26,101 bases of DNA from DASTOB01 sp035720425 (GCA_035720425.1 DASTOB010000116.1:1-26101), one strand, 5' to 3'. Positions 7,249 through 14,339 are shown, numbered from the stretch's first letter. The notes: generated by a model not told the origin, from the sequence alone. Program-made: numbers and translations.

Positions 7249-7638
7249 GCCGTGACGCATTCGAGACGATTCGCGCTCATGAGGCGAGAATCCGACGAAA
7301 CACGGCGGCCCGCCGGTCCGGTGCCACGCACGAGTCGACCACGAACCCGGGCGCCGACCGAATCGTCGCTTGACTATCGCTCGCGGGGTGAGCACCCGAC
7401 GAAAACGCCGCGCTCACCGCCCCGAACCCGGGGGGCTACCAGTCAGCGGGCATCAGGCAGGCCATCCGATCCCCCGACCCACCATCCGATCGGCCCGACC
7501 GGCCTGACCGATTCGGGGGGTGACCGACCGGCCGACCCGGTGTACCCTTCAGGACACGACCGCCATCACCGGTCGAGGTGCATGACCGGACGGCGGCCGC
7601 CGACAAGTTCGCCCCAGGGCGACGGAGGTTCGACGGCG

Positions 7639-7914
7639 ATGCACAGCTCTCTGATCGGCAAGGTCGAGAAGGCGAATCGCTACGCGCGGGAGCTCGATCG
7701 GATCACCATCGATCGTCTCTCGCTCACCTTCCGTGGCGACAACGACACGCACCACGTGAGTCTCGACGCCGGTTCGTGGCACTGCACCTGCCACTACTTC
7801 GAGAGTTGGGGTTCCTGCGTCCACCTGCTCACCCTCCAGAAGATCATGGGCGTCATGCTGCCCGAGGAGGCGCAGGTCTCGATCTTCTCCGCCCAGCCGG
7901 TCCCGACCGCCTGA
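7639..7914 (+). CDS. Small SWIM zinc-finger protein
   Basis: Short protein of 91 residues whose only recognisable element is a SWIM zinc finger. The pattern CxCx(8)CxH is seen at Cys49, Cys51, Cys60 and His62 (WHCTCHYFESWGSCVHLL). The ATG at 7639 has GGAGG 10 nt upstream, which decides the start over the longer open frame from 7243. SWIM domains bind zinc and usually take part in DNA or protein contacts, often inside larger proteins such as SWI2/SNF2 ATPases or Rad51-pathway factors. Here the domain stands alone between two short flanks. No partner gene is adjacent: a 708-bp repeat-rich gap lies upstream and two strong hairpins downstream, so it is probably monocistronic. Its function is unknown. 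Confidence 0.85.
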   Translation: MHSSLIGKVEKANRYARELDRITIDRLSLTFRGDNDTHHVSLDAGSWHCTCHYFESWGSCVHLLTLQKIMGVMLPEEAQVSIFSAQPVPTA

Positions 7915-7918
7915 GGCG

Positions 7919-7945
7919 GGCCGCGGCGCCAACGACGCCGCGGCC
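7919..7945 (+). terminator. Strong GC hairpin after the SWIM gene
   Basis: Perfect 10-bp arms GGCCGCGGCG / CGCCGCGGCC with a 7-nt loop, starting 4 nt after the stop codon at 7914. No T-run follows, so it resembles the U-less terminators of high-GC bacteria or an mRNA-stabilising end. Confidence 0.55.
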
Positions 7946-7959
7946 ACTCGCACCGACCC

Positions 7960-7987
7960 GACGGGCGCCCGCCACTGGGCGCCCGTC
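7960..7987 (+). terminator. Second GC hairpin after the SWIM gene
   Basis: Perfect 11-bp arms GACGGGCGCCC / GGGCGCCCGTC with a 6-nt loop, 14 nt after the previous hairpin. The tandem pair probably insulates the cobalamin operon from the SWIM gene. Confidence 0.55.
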
Positions 7988-7998
7988 GCCGCGTCTGC

Positions 7999-8004
7999 TA
8001 CGAT
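7999..8004 (+). promoter_or_regulatory. Candidate -10 box of the cobalamin operon
   Basis: TACGAT sits about 25 nt before the conserved riboswitch core, where the promoter of the leader should be. No clear -35 is visible, because that position overlaps the upstream hairpin. Confidence 0.35.
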
Positions 8005-8019
8005 CCGCGGGCACAACTC

Positions 8020-8165
8020 GTCATACCGCTGGGTCGCGAAGCCGGTGCAAGTCCGGCACAGTCCCGCTACGGTTACCACCCCATCGGTGGAAGTCCGGTC
8101 GCCGGCCCCGCGGAGGTTGCTCACCTTCGAGAGAAAGGGCAGGCACGATGCGTCCGACCGGCTGA
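8020..8165 (+). ncRNA. Cobalamin (B12) riboswitch
   Basis: The core GCCGGTGCAAGTCCGGCAC, then AGTCCCGCTACGGT (8041-8073), matches the GGTGCAA...CCCGC conserved heart of cobalamin riboswitches. AGTCCGGTCGCCGGCC (8092-8107) stands where the B12 box is expected. Downstream, CCCCTC (8168-8173) and CCCCCTC (8211-8217) can each pair with the same GAGGGG (8191-8196), giving mutually exclusive hairpins suitable as an expression platform. The leader precedes btuF and the whole corrinoid uptake and salvage operon, so expression should fall when adenosylcobalamin is plentiful. The exact 5' and 3' edges are approximate. Confidence 0.88.
8148..8165 (+). other. Possible five-residue leader peptide in the riboswitch leader
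   Basis: ATG at 8148 opens a tiny frame (MRPTG, stop TGA 8163-8165), with AAAGGG 8 nt upstream as a passable ribosome-binding site. The stop lies 2 nt before the left arm of the first of two alternative hairpins. It may be chance; no comparative evidence is available here. Confidence 0.25.
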
Positions 8166-8167
8166 GG

Positions 8168-8217
8168 CCCCTCCTTCGAACCGTCGAAGCGAGGGGTCGG
8201 TGATTCCCGGCCCCCTC
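8168..8217 (+). promoter_or_regulatory. Alternative hairpins of the riboswitch expression platform
   Basis: Hairpin 1 pairs CCCCTC and TTCGA (8168-8179) with TCGAA and GAGGGG (8184-8196). Hairpin 2 would instead pair the same GAGGGG with CCCCCTC (8211-8217). Only one can form. Hairpin 2 ends about 18 nt before the btuF ribosome-binding site (GGAGA, 8236-8240). Neither has a T-run, so control could be by termination without Us or by translation. Confidence 0.45.
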
Positions 8218-8246
8218 GCACCTCCCACCGTGTCCGGAGATTCCTG

Positions 8247-9284
8247 TTGGACGCCTCGCCCCACCCCCGCCCCCGCCACCATCCGCGCCTCGGCGCGCTC
8301 CTCGCCGCCATCGTCCTCGCCGTCACCGCCGCCGGTTGCGGCACGACGGAATCGATCCGCATTACACCTCAACCCGGCGCGACCGGGTCGGCCCTCCCCC
8401 CGTCGACGGCCACGCCGGAGCCGTCGCCCAGCCCCGCCTTCCCGGTCACGCTCGTCGACGACGAGGGCACGGAGGTGGACATCCCGGCCGAGCCGGAGCG
8501 GATCGTGTCGCTCACCCCGGCCACCACGGAGATCCTGTTCGCGCTCGGCGTCGGCGACCGGATCGTCGGCCGCGTCGAGGACATCACGCTGTTCCCGCCG
8601 GAGGCGGGGCCCATCCCGGAGGTTGCCGGCTTCGGCACCGTCAACATCGAGGCGATCGTCGGGCTCGAGCCGGACCTCGTCATCGCCGGCGGCAACTTCT
8701 TCACCCCGCCGGACGGGATCGAGCGCCTCCGGTCGGTCGGCCTGACCGTCCTCGTCGTCTACGCGGCCGATGTCGAGACCGTCTTCGCCGACATCGAGCT
8801 CACCGGCCGAGCCGTCGGTCGGGGCGACGAGGCGCTCGCCCTCGCCGACGCGATCCGGGCGGAGTTTGACGCCGTGGCCGCGGCGACCGCGGACCTCGCC
8901 GCGCCTCGGGTCTTCTACGAGCTCGACGCGACCGGTGCGATCTACGGGCCGGCCGACGAATCGTTCTTGGCCGAGATGATCGCCCTCGCCGGGGGCGACC
9001 CGATCACGACCGGTTCCCCGGATGCGTTCGAGATTCCGCTCGAGCGCCTCATCGAGGCGGATCCCGAGGTGATCCTCCTCGGCGACGCCGCGTACGGGGT
9101 GACGGCGGAGGCCGTCGCCGCCCGCGCCGGCTGGAACGTCATGACCGCGGTGCGGGACGGTGCAATCCGCCCGACCGAGGACGTCATCATCACCCGCCCG
9201 GGGCCGCGCCTCGGCGAGGGCTTGCGCTCGCTGGCGCTCGCGATCCACCCCGACCTCGACCTGCCGGCCGAGGGCGGCGGATGA
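8247..9284 (+). CDS. btuF: Corrinoid ABC transporter substrate-binding lipoprotein (BtuF-like)
   Basis: Extracytoplasmic class III binding protein, 345 residues, which should capture cobalamin or other corrinoids for BtuCD. A signal sequence (about residues 15-30) ends in a lipobox-like AAGC with Cys31, followed by a Pro/Ser/Thr linker. The domain begins at about residue 66 with VTLVDDEGTEVDIPAEPERI, then VSLTPATTEILFALG, the standard BtuF/FhuD opening. LEPDLVIAGG and AEAVAARAGWNVMTAVRDG are also typical. The start is TTG at 8247 with GGAGA 6 nt upstream. Iron-siderophore binding proteins look similar, but the cobalamin riboswitch and the cobSUCT genes downstream make a corrinoid ligand very likely. 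Its stop overlaps a short tandem repeat that leads into btuC. Confidence 0.92.
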   Translation: MDASPHPRPRHHPRLGALLAAIVLAVTAAGCGTTESIRITPQPGATGSALPPSTATPEPSPSPAFPVTLVDDEGTEVDIPAEPERIVSLTPATTEILFALGVGDRIVGRVEDITLFPPEAGPIPEVAGFGTVNIEAIVGLEPDLVIAGGNFFTPPDGIERLRSVGLTVLVVYAADVETVFADIELTGRAVGRGDEALALADAIRAEFDAVAAATADLAAPRVFYELDATGAIYGPADESFLAEMIALAGGDPITTGSPDAFEIPLERLIEADPEVILLGDAAYGVTAEAVAARAGWNVMTAVRDGAIRPTEDVIITRPGPRLGEGLRSLALAIHPDLDLPAEGGG

Positions 9285-9320
9285 CCGCGCAGGTCGGCGG
9301 ATGACCGCGCAGGTCGGCGG
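9281..9320 (+). repeat. 20-bp tandem duplication forming two minigenes between btuF and btuC
   Basis: Two identical 20-bp units (9281-9300, 9301-9320), each starting ATGACCGCGC and ending GGCGG. The btuF stop overlaps the first ATG (ATGA). That ATG encodes MTAQVGG and stops in an ATGA with the second ATG, which encodes MTAQVGG again and stops in an ATGA with the btuC start at 9321. The result is three consecutive 4-base stop/start overlaps. Whether the minigenes are translated is unknown. Confidence 0.9.
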
Positions 9321-10412
9321 ATGACGGCCGCATCGGCCGGCTTCGGGGCCTCGCGCGCCCGGACCCGCCGGTCGCTCCTGCGCGAGGGCGCGCGCCGCCA
9401 TCCGCGTGCGCTGTTCGGAACGGCGGTCGTGGCGCTGGCCGTCCTCGCCGTGCTCGCCGTGGGCTTCGGCACCGTCTCGATCGCGCCGGAGACGACCGTC
9501 GCGATCGTCCTCCACCGCCTCCTCGGGCTCGACACGGGGGCGACGTGGAGCGCGGCGAGCGAGACGATCGTGTGGGACCTGCGCATTCCGCGGGTCCTCA
9601 CCGCGGCGATGGTCGGTGCCGCACTCGCGGTCGCCGGCGCCACGTTCCAGGGACTCCTCCGCAACCCCCTCGCGGATCCGTACGTGCTCGGCACGGCGTC
9701 CGGCGCCGCGCTCGGAGCGGCGGTCGCCCTGCTCATCCCGGTCCGCATCGTCGTCGTCGAGTTCGGGCTGGTCCACGCCTTCGCGTTCGTCGGCGCCCTC
9801 CTCGCGATCACCGTCGTGTACCGGCTGAGCCGACTGTCCGCGTGGAGCGGCATGACGAGCCTGCTCCTGACCGGGTATGCGGTGGGGTCGCTGCTCGCCG
9901 CCGGGCTGGCGATGGCGATGTACCTGTCCGGTGCGACGCTCCGCCAGATCTTCGCGTTCCTGCTCGGCGGCTTCGAGGCGGCGACGTGGCCGCGCCTCGC
10001 GATCGCCCTCCCGCTCGTCGTGGTCGGGACGGCCGTGATCCTGTGGCGCGCCCGCGTCCTCAACGGGCTCATGCTCGGCGAGGAGGCGGCCGCGCACCTC
10101 GGGGTCGACGTCCGGCGCGAGCGGGCGATCCTCCTCGCGGCGGGCTCGCTCGTCACCGCGGCAGCGGTCGCCGTGAGTGGGCTGATCGGCTTCGTCGGAC
10201 TCGTCGTCCCGCACGTCGTCCGACTCGTCGTCGGCCCGAGCGCGCGAGCGGTCCTGCCGCTGTCGATCGTCGTCGGCGCGTGCCTGCTCGTGCTCGCGGA
10301 CCTCGGGGCGCGGCTGCTCGGCGACATCCCCGTCGGCGTCGTGTCGGCCCTCGTGGGAGCGCCGTTCTTCCTGTTCCTGCTGCGCCGGGCGCAATCGGGG
10401 TACGAGCTGTGA
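9321..10412 (+). CDS. btuC: Corrinoid ABC transporter permease (BtuC/FecCD family)
   Basis: Inner-membrane permease of the BtuC/FecCD family, 363 residues, with a basic N-terminus and roughly nine to ten hydrophobic segments. The family hallmark GATFQGLLRNPLADPYVLG (residues about 108-126) is clear, as are the later SGLIGFVGLVVPHVVR and the C-terminal DIPVGVVSALVGAPFFLFLL. It forms the translocation channel with BtuD. The ATG at 9321 is the third ATG in a duplicated 20-bp unit; the two upstream ATGs run into stops after seven codons and cannot start this protein. The 3' end overlaps btuD in a GTGA. Regulation is expected through the upstream cobalamin riboswitch. Confidence 0.93.
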   Translation: MTAASAGFGASRARTRRSLLREGARRHPRALFGTAVVALAVLAVLAVGFGTVSIAPETTVAIVLHRLLGLDTGATWSAASETIVWDLRIPRVLTAAMVGAALAVAGATFQGLLRNPLADPYVLGTASGAALGAAVALLIPVRIVVVEFGLVHAFAFVGALLAITVVYRLSRLSAWSGMTSLLLTGYAVGSLLAAGLAMAMYLSGATLRQIFAFLLGGFEAATWPRLAIALPLVVVGTAVILWRARVLNGLMLGEEAAAHLGVDVRRERAILLAAGSLVTAAAVAVSGLIGFVGLVVPHVVRLVVGPSARAVLPLSIVVGACLLVLADLGARLLGDIPVGVVSALVGAPFFLFLLRRAQSGYEL

Positions 10413-11221
10413 CCGACCTCGTCCCGACCGACCGCGCCGCGATCGCCGGGCCGCCGATCGTCGAGTTCCGCGCCGTCACCCTCGCCTATGGCCGGCGCGA
10501 GATCGTCCGCGCGGCCGACCTGTCGATCGCTCCCGGCGAGCGCGTCGCGCTCGTGGGGCCGAACGGGGCGGGCAAGTCCACCCTCCTGCGCGCCCTGACC
10601 GGGCTGCTCGCGCCGGTCGCCGGGCAGGTCGAGGTCGACGGCCGCGACGTGGCCGACTTCGATCGGGCCGCGCTCGCCCGCCGGATCGCCGTCGTGCCGC
10701 AGCTCGCGGTCCTGCCGTTCTCGGCCCGGGTCGAGGAGATCGTCGCCCTTGGCCGGCTGCCCCACGAGGACCCGATCCGCGGGCCCCGCCCGGCCGATCG
10801 CGCCGCCGTCGCGGAGGCGATGGACCGGGTGGGTCTCGGCCGGCTGCTCGGCCGGGACGCCCGGGAGCTGTCGCTCGGCGAGCGGCAGCTCGTGCTCGTC
10901 GCCCTCGCCATCGCCCAGGCGGCGCCGATCGTCGTCCTCGACGAGCCGACCGTCCATCTCGACCTGCGCCACCAGGTCGAGGTCATGGAGCTGCTCGTCG
11001 ACCTCAATGCCCGTGACGGCACGACGGTCCTCGCGGTGCTCCACGACCTCAACCTCGCTGCTCGCTATTTTCCGCGGGTCCTCGTCGTGGCCGACGGCCG
11101 GATCGCGGCCGACGGGCCACCGGCCGACGTGCTCACGGCGGCCCGGATCCGGGACGTGTTCGGGGTCGACCCGGGGATCCTGTGGGGCGCTCCGTGGAGC
11201 CCGGCGTCGGCCGACCGATGA
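10409..11221 (+). CDS. btuD: Corrinoid ABC transporter ATPase (BtuD-like)
   Basis: ATPase subunit of the BtuFCD importer, about 270 residues. Walker A is GPNGAGKST (residues 50-58). The signature reads LSLGERQ instead of the common LSGGQ, Walker B is VVLDEP followed by the D-loop VHLDL, and the switch His is in VLHDLNLAARY, all in the arrangement of the FecE/BtuD group. I chose GTG at 10409, which overlaps the btuC TGA (GTGA). The frame is open far upstream, but those residues are antisense or out-of-frame translation of btuC. The 3' end overlaps cobS (ATGA), so all three transporter genes are coupled to the salvage genes. The Leu in place of the first signature Gly occurs in place of an otherwise conserved residue and may affect ATPase rate. 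Confidence 0.92.
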   Translation: MTDLVPTDRAAIAGPPIVEFRAVTLAYGRREIVRAADLSIAPGERVALVGPNGAGKSTLLRALTGLLAPVAGQVEVDGRDVADFDRAALARRIAVVPQLAVLPFSARVEEIVALGRLPHEDPIRGPRPADRAAVAEAMDRVGLGRLLGRDARELSLGERQLVLVALAIAQAAPIVVLDEPTVHLDLRHQVEVMELLVDLNARDGTTVLAVLHDLNLAARYFPRVLVVADGRIAADGPPADVLTAARIRDVFGVDPGILWGAPWSPASADR

Positions 11222-12123
11222 CGCCGGTGACCGGCCGAACCGCGTTCGCCGCGTTGCGCGCCGAGCCGCGGGCCGCCATCGGGCTGCTGACGCGGCTGCC
11301 GGTCACCACGCCCGACCGATCCGGTGGCGACCTCGACGCGCTCGACGCGCCCGCCGCGCGCACCGGGGCGGCCGCGTTCGGGATGGTCGGAGCGGGGCTC
11401 GGCCTCGTCGCCGCGGCGCCTGTCCTGCTCCTTGGGGCCGCGCTGCCGTTTCTGGCGGCGGTGCTCGCGATCCTCGTCATCGCCGTCGCGTCCGGGGCGC
11501 TCCATCTCGACGGCCTCGCGGACACGGCCGATGCGCTCGCCGCCCCGGATCCCGCAGCGGCGGAGCGTGCGCGGAGGGACCCACGGGTCGGGGCGGCGGG
11601 CGCGGTCGCGGTCGTGGGGGCGCTGCTCGTCGACGTCGCGGCGCTCGCCGGAACGTCCGACCTCGCCGGACCCGTGACCGCGGCGCTCGGTCTCGTCGTC
11701 GCGGCGAGCGGGTCGCGGGCGGCGGCGGTCGTGCTCGCCCGGCTGGGAACGGGTGCGGGACCGACGGCGCCCGAATCGACTGCGCCGGCCGAATCGGCTG
11801 CGCCGGCCGAGGCCGCTGCACCGGCCGATGGCGGGTTCGGGGCGTGGTTCGCGGCCCGGGTCGGCCGGTGGGACGTCGTCGCCGCGCTCGGATCGGCCGC
11901 CGTCGCCGCCCTTGCGCTCGCGCGGTTCGGCAGCGTGTCGGCCGCGGTCGCCGCCGTGGCCGGCGCCCTCGCCGGCCTCGGGCTCTCGGTCGGCGTCGTC
12001 CGGATCCGTGGGAGTCTCGACGGGGATGGGCTCGGGGCCGGCGTCGAGCTCGTCTTTGCCGCGACGCTCGTCGCGATCGCCGTCTGGTCGGCCGTCGCCG
12101 CCGGGTCGGCCGCCGTCCCGTGA
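11218..12123 (+). CDS. cobS: Adenosylcobinamide-GDP ribazoletransferase (cobalamin synthase)
   Basis: Integral membrane enzyme, 301 residues, that joins adenosylcobinamide-GDP to alpha-ribazole or its phosphate in the last steps of cobalamin assembly. The diagnostic motif HLDGLADTADAL (about residues 98-109) and the following RDPRVGAAGAVAVV match the CobS family. Several hydrophobic segments flank them. ATG 11218 overlaps the btuD stop (ATGA), and the 3' end overlaps cobU (GTGA). An Ala/Pro/Glu-rich stretch at about residues 182-206 is encoded by an 18-bp repeat and looks like an expanded loop between membrane segments. The substrate GDP-cobinamide would come from CobU, encoded next. Confidence 0.9.
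   Translation: MTPVTGRTAFAALRAEPRAAIGLLTRLPVTTPDRSGGDLDALDAPAARTGAAAFGMVGAGLGLVAAAPVLLLGAALPFLAAVLAILVIAVASGALHLDGLADTADALAAPDPAAAERARRDPRVGAAGAVAVVGALLVDVAALAGTSDLAGPVTAALGLVVAASGSRAAAVVLARLGTGAGPTAPESTAPAESAAPAEAAAPADGGFGAWFAARVGRWDVVAALGSAAVAALALARFGSVSAAVAAVAGALAGLGLSVGVVRIRGSLDGDGLGAGVELVFAATLVAIAVWSAVAAGSAAVP
11780..11833 (+). repeat. 18-bp triple repeat inside cobS
   Basis: Three tandem units starting CTGCGCCGGCC or CTGCACCGGCC (11780-11797, 11798-11815, 11816-11833) encode an Ala/Pro/Glu-rich loop. The reading frame is kept, so copy-number change would only alter loop length. Confidence 0.75.
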
Positions 12124-12656
12124 GCGCGCGGCTCGTACTCGTCCTCGGCGGCACGCGGAGCGGCAAGAGCCGCTTCGGCCAGGCCCGTGCCGCGGCGCTC
12201 GCGGCCGGAGGGCCCGTGACGTACCTCGCCACGGCGTGGCCCGGCGACCCAGAGCTGGACGAGCGCATCGCCGGGCATCGGGCGGCCCGACCCGCCGACT
12301 GGCCGACGGTCGAGGTGGGCCGGGATCTCGCCGCCGCCGTCCGGGCGCTGCCGGCCAACGAGACCGTCCTGCTCGACGGCCTCACGCTGTGGCTGAGCGG
12401 GATCGTGGGGGACGAGCCCCCGAACATCGATGCGATCCTCGACCGGCCGCTCGCCGATGCCCTCGCGGCGATCGCCGCGCATCGCGGACCCGTCGTCGTC
12501 GTGAGCGACGAGATCGGCCTTGGGCTCGTGCCGCTCGACCCGCTGTCGCGGGCGTTCCGGGACCTCCAGGGCATCGCCCACCAGCGCATCGCCGCCGTCG
12601 CCGACGAGGTCCACTTCATGGTCGCGGGGCTGCCGCTCACCGTCCGTGATCGCTGA
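12120..12656 (+). CDS. cobU: Adenosylcobinamide kinase / adenosylcobinamide-phosphate guanylyltransferase
   Basis: Bifunctional cytoplasmic enzyme, 178 residues, which phosphorylates adenosylcobinamide and transfers GMP to give adenosylcobinamide-GDP, the substrate of CobS. The P-loop GGTRSGKS (residues 10-17) sits at the very N-terminus as usual. The guanylylation region with RIAGHRAARPADW (His53), the VLLDGLTLWLS stretch and the VVSDEIGLGLVP plus SRAFRDLQG block all match CobU/CobP. GTG 12120 overlaps the cobS stop (GTGA); longer in-frame extensions are out-of-frame cobS sequence. The 3' end overlaps the phosphatase gene by 11 bp. The gene lets the cell use imported incomplete corrinoids such as cobinamide. 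Confidence 0.93.
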   Translation: MSARLVLVLGGTRSGKSRFGQARAAALAAGGPVTYLATAWPGDPELDERIAGHRAARPADWPTVEVGRDLAAAVRALPANETVLLDGLTLWLSGIVGDEPPNIDAILDRPLADALAAIAAHRGPVVVVSDEIGLGLVPLDPLSRAFRDLQGIAHQRIAAVADEVHFMVAGLPLTVRDR

Positions 12657-13230
12657 GGCCTGGCTCGTCCGGCACGCGTCGACCGCGTGGACCGGCAGCC
12701 GCTGGCTCGGTAACCGCGACCTGCCGCTCACCGCGGTCGGCCGGGCGGAGGCGACCGCCGCGGCGCGCCGGCTGGCCGCGATCGTGCCGGCCGGAACCGT
12801 GGTGATGTCGAGTCCCGCACGGCGGGCGATCGAGACGGCGGCACCGATCGCCGAGCGCCTCCGGGTCCGCGTCCGGGTCGACCCGGACCTCCGCGAGGTC
12901 GACGTCGGTCTGGCCGAGGGCCTCACGTGGGACGAGGTGCGGCGGGACCTGCCTGACGTCGCCGCGGCCCTGATCGACGGGCGCCCGGTCGACTGGCCCG
13001 GCGGCGAGTCGGCGACCGCACTACGCTCCCGCGTCGGGAACGCGTGGGGTCGTATCGCCGCTCGTCGCGAACCGGCGGTCATCGTCGTCGGCCATGCGGG
13101 CGTCATCGCCGCGATCGTCGCCTCGCTCCTTCCCCGGAACGACTCGATGTGGCTCGGGCCGGCGTCGGCGGTGCGGGTCCGGCTCGCGTCCGGGGCCTGG
13201 CAGATCGATCCCGCGGAGCCGGGCTCATGA
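12646..13230 (+). CDS. cobC: Histidine phosphatase, probable alpha-ribazole phosphatase
   Basis: Histidine-phosphatase-superfamily enzyme of 194 residues. The catalytic RHG-type motif is LVRHAST (phosphorylated His at residue 10), followed by SSPARRAIETA, a WPGGES loop and the second catalytic His in VVGHAGVI. CobC removes the 5' phosphate from alpha-ribazole phosphate or from cobalamin phosphate. The superfamily is broad, so the assignment rests mainly on its place between cobU and cobT. The start GTG 12646 lies inside the end of cobU (11-bp overlap). Its stop overlaps the cobT start (ATGA). A more general phosphatase role cannot be excluded by sequence alone. Confidence 0.85.
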   Translation: MIAEAWLVRHASTAWTGSRWLGNRDLPLTAVGRAEATAAARRLAAIVPAGTVVMSSPARRAIETAAPIAERLRVRVRVDPDLREVDVGLAEGLTWDEVRRDLPDVAAALIDGRPVDWPGGESATALRSRVGNAWGRIAARREPAVIVVGHAGVIAAIVASLLPRNDSMWLGPASAVRVRLASGAWQIDPAEPGS

Positions 13231-14339
13231 CCGGCTCGCGGCGCATCGACGCGGTCGTCGGCCGGATCGCCCCGCTCGACGGAGCGGCGATGGCCGCAGC
13301 GGCCGCCCGTCTCGATCGGCTGACGAAGCCGCCGGGAAGCCTCGGCCGGGTCGAGGAACTGGCCATCCGGCTGGCCGGGATCACCGGCCGGTCCGACGCG
13401 GTCACGCGCCCGCGGACGATCGTCGTCGCGGCGGCGGACCACGGCGTGGCCGCCCGCGGCGTGTCCGCCTACCCGCCGGACGTCACCCGCCAGATGGTCG
13501 CGAACTTCCGCGCCGGCGGCGCCGCGATCTCCGTTCTCGCCCGCTCGCTCGACGCCGGCCTCGTCATCGTCGACGCCGGCGTCGAGGGACTCGCGCCATC
13601 GGTCGCCGGGGAGGGGCAGGCAGCTCCGTCCGCGCCGCGCCCCGGGGTCGAGTTCCGCTCGACGGGGCGGGGGCGCGGCACGGCGGACCTGTCGGCCGGC
13701 CCGGCCATGACGCGCGACGAGGCCCTGGCGGCCGTCGAGGCCGGGCTGGACCTGGCGGCCGACCTCGCGGAGCGGGGTGCCGTGCTCATCGGCGTCGGCG
13801 AGATGGGGATCGGCAATACGACGGCGGCCGCGGCGCTGACCGCGGCCCTGTGCGGCGCGCAACCCGACGCCGTGACGGGCCCCGGGACCGGGCTCGACGA
13901 GGCGGCGCGGGCACGCAAGGCGGCGATCGTCGAGCAGGCGCTGGCCATCAATCGGCCCGATCCGGCCGATCCGATCGGCGTCCTCGCGGCGCTCGGCGGG
14001 CTCGAGATCGCGGTGCTTGTCGGCGTCCTGCTCGGCGGCGCCGCGGCGCGCGTCCCGGTCGTGCTCGACGGCTTCATCACCGGCGCGGCCGCGCTCGTCG
14101 CGGCGGCCGTCGCGCCGGGGGTCGCGGTCCGGCTCATCGCGTCACATCGGTCGGCGGAGCCCGGCCATGCCGTCCAGCTCGACCGGCTCGGGCTCCGGCC
14201 GCTGCTCGACCTCGAGGTGCGACTCGGCGAGGGGACCGGAGCCGCCCTCGCCTTCGGGTTGCTCGATGCGGCGGTCTCGCTGCGCGACGGGATGGCGACA
14301 TTCGAGTCGGCCGGGGTTGCGGACCGGGACGCGCCGTAG
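13227..14339 (+). CDS. cobT: Nicotinate-nucleotide--dimethylbenzimidazole phosphoribosyltransferase
   Basis: Cytoplasmic CobT, 370 residues, which activates the lower-ligand base (usually 5,6-dimethylbenzimidazole) to alpha-ribazole phosphate using nicotinate mononucleotide. The motifs run in order: DRLTKPPGSLGRVEELA near the N-terminus, AADHGVAARGVSAYP, GEMGIGNTTAAAAL, DGFITGAAALVAAA, SHRSAEPGH and RLGEGTGAALAF, whose Glu is the catalytic base known from the Salmonella enzyme. The length is close to the usual 350-360. ATG 13227 overlaps the cobC stop (ATGA). It is the last gene of the riboswitch-controlled operon. No gene for making dimethylbenzimidazole is in the window, so the base may be scavenged or made elsewhere. 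Confidence 0.95.
   Translation: MTGSRRIDAVVGRIAPLDGAAMAAAAARLDRLTKPPGSLGRVEELAIRLAGITGRSDAVTRPRTIVVAAADHGVAARGVSAYPPDVTRQMVANFRAGGAAISVLARSLDAGLVIVDAGVEGLAPSVAGEGQAAPSAPRPGVEFRSTGRGRGTADLSAGPAMTRDEALAAVEAGLDLAADLAERGAVLIGVGEMGIGNTTAAAALTAALCGAQPDAVTGPGTGLDEAARARKAAIVEQALAINRPDPADPIGVLAALGGLEIAVLVGVLLGGAAARVPVVLDGFITGAAALVAAAVAPGVAVRLIASHRSAEPGHAVQLDRLGLRPLLDLEVRLGEGTGAALAFGLLDAAVSLRDGMATFESAGVADRDAP

Larger units (their letters stand above)
6931..7638. other. 708-bp intergenic region rich in short repeats and palindromes
   Basis: I find no convincing gene here. It contains a 51-bp-spaced direct repeat (7028-7100) and several TCACC/GGTGA palindromes from 7143 onward, described separately. The frame of the downstream SWIM gene stays open back to 7243, but that extension lacks conserved sequence and a ribosome-binding site. 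A TACCCT box at 7543-7548 could be a -10 for the SWIM gene. Confidence 0.6.

Noticed and set aside
7243..7638. 5' extension of the SWIM gene
   Set aside because: It is an open frame only. It is low in conserved features, crosses palindromes, and the ATG at 7639 has its own GGAGG site.
8121..11044. Very long minus-strand open frames (over 700 residues) opposite btuFCD
   Set aside because: They are antisense shadows of btuF, btuC and btuD, with highly biased composition and no recognisable domain.
11133..13862. 909-residue minus-strand open frame opposite cobS-cobT
   Set aside because: It is antisense to four genes with clear catalytic motifs, and its low-complexity Ala/Arg/Pro/Ser content is that of a shadow frame.
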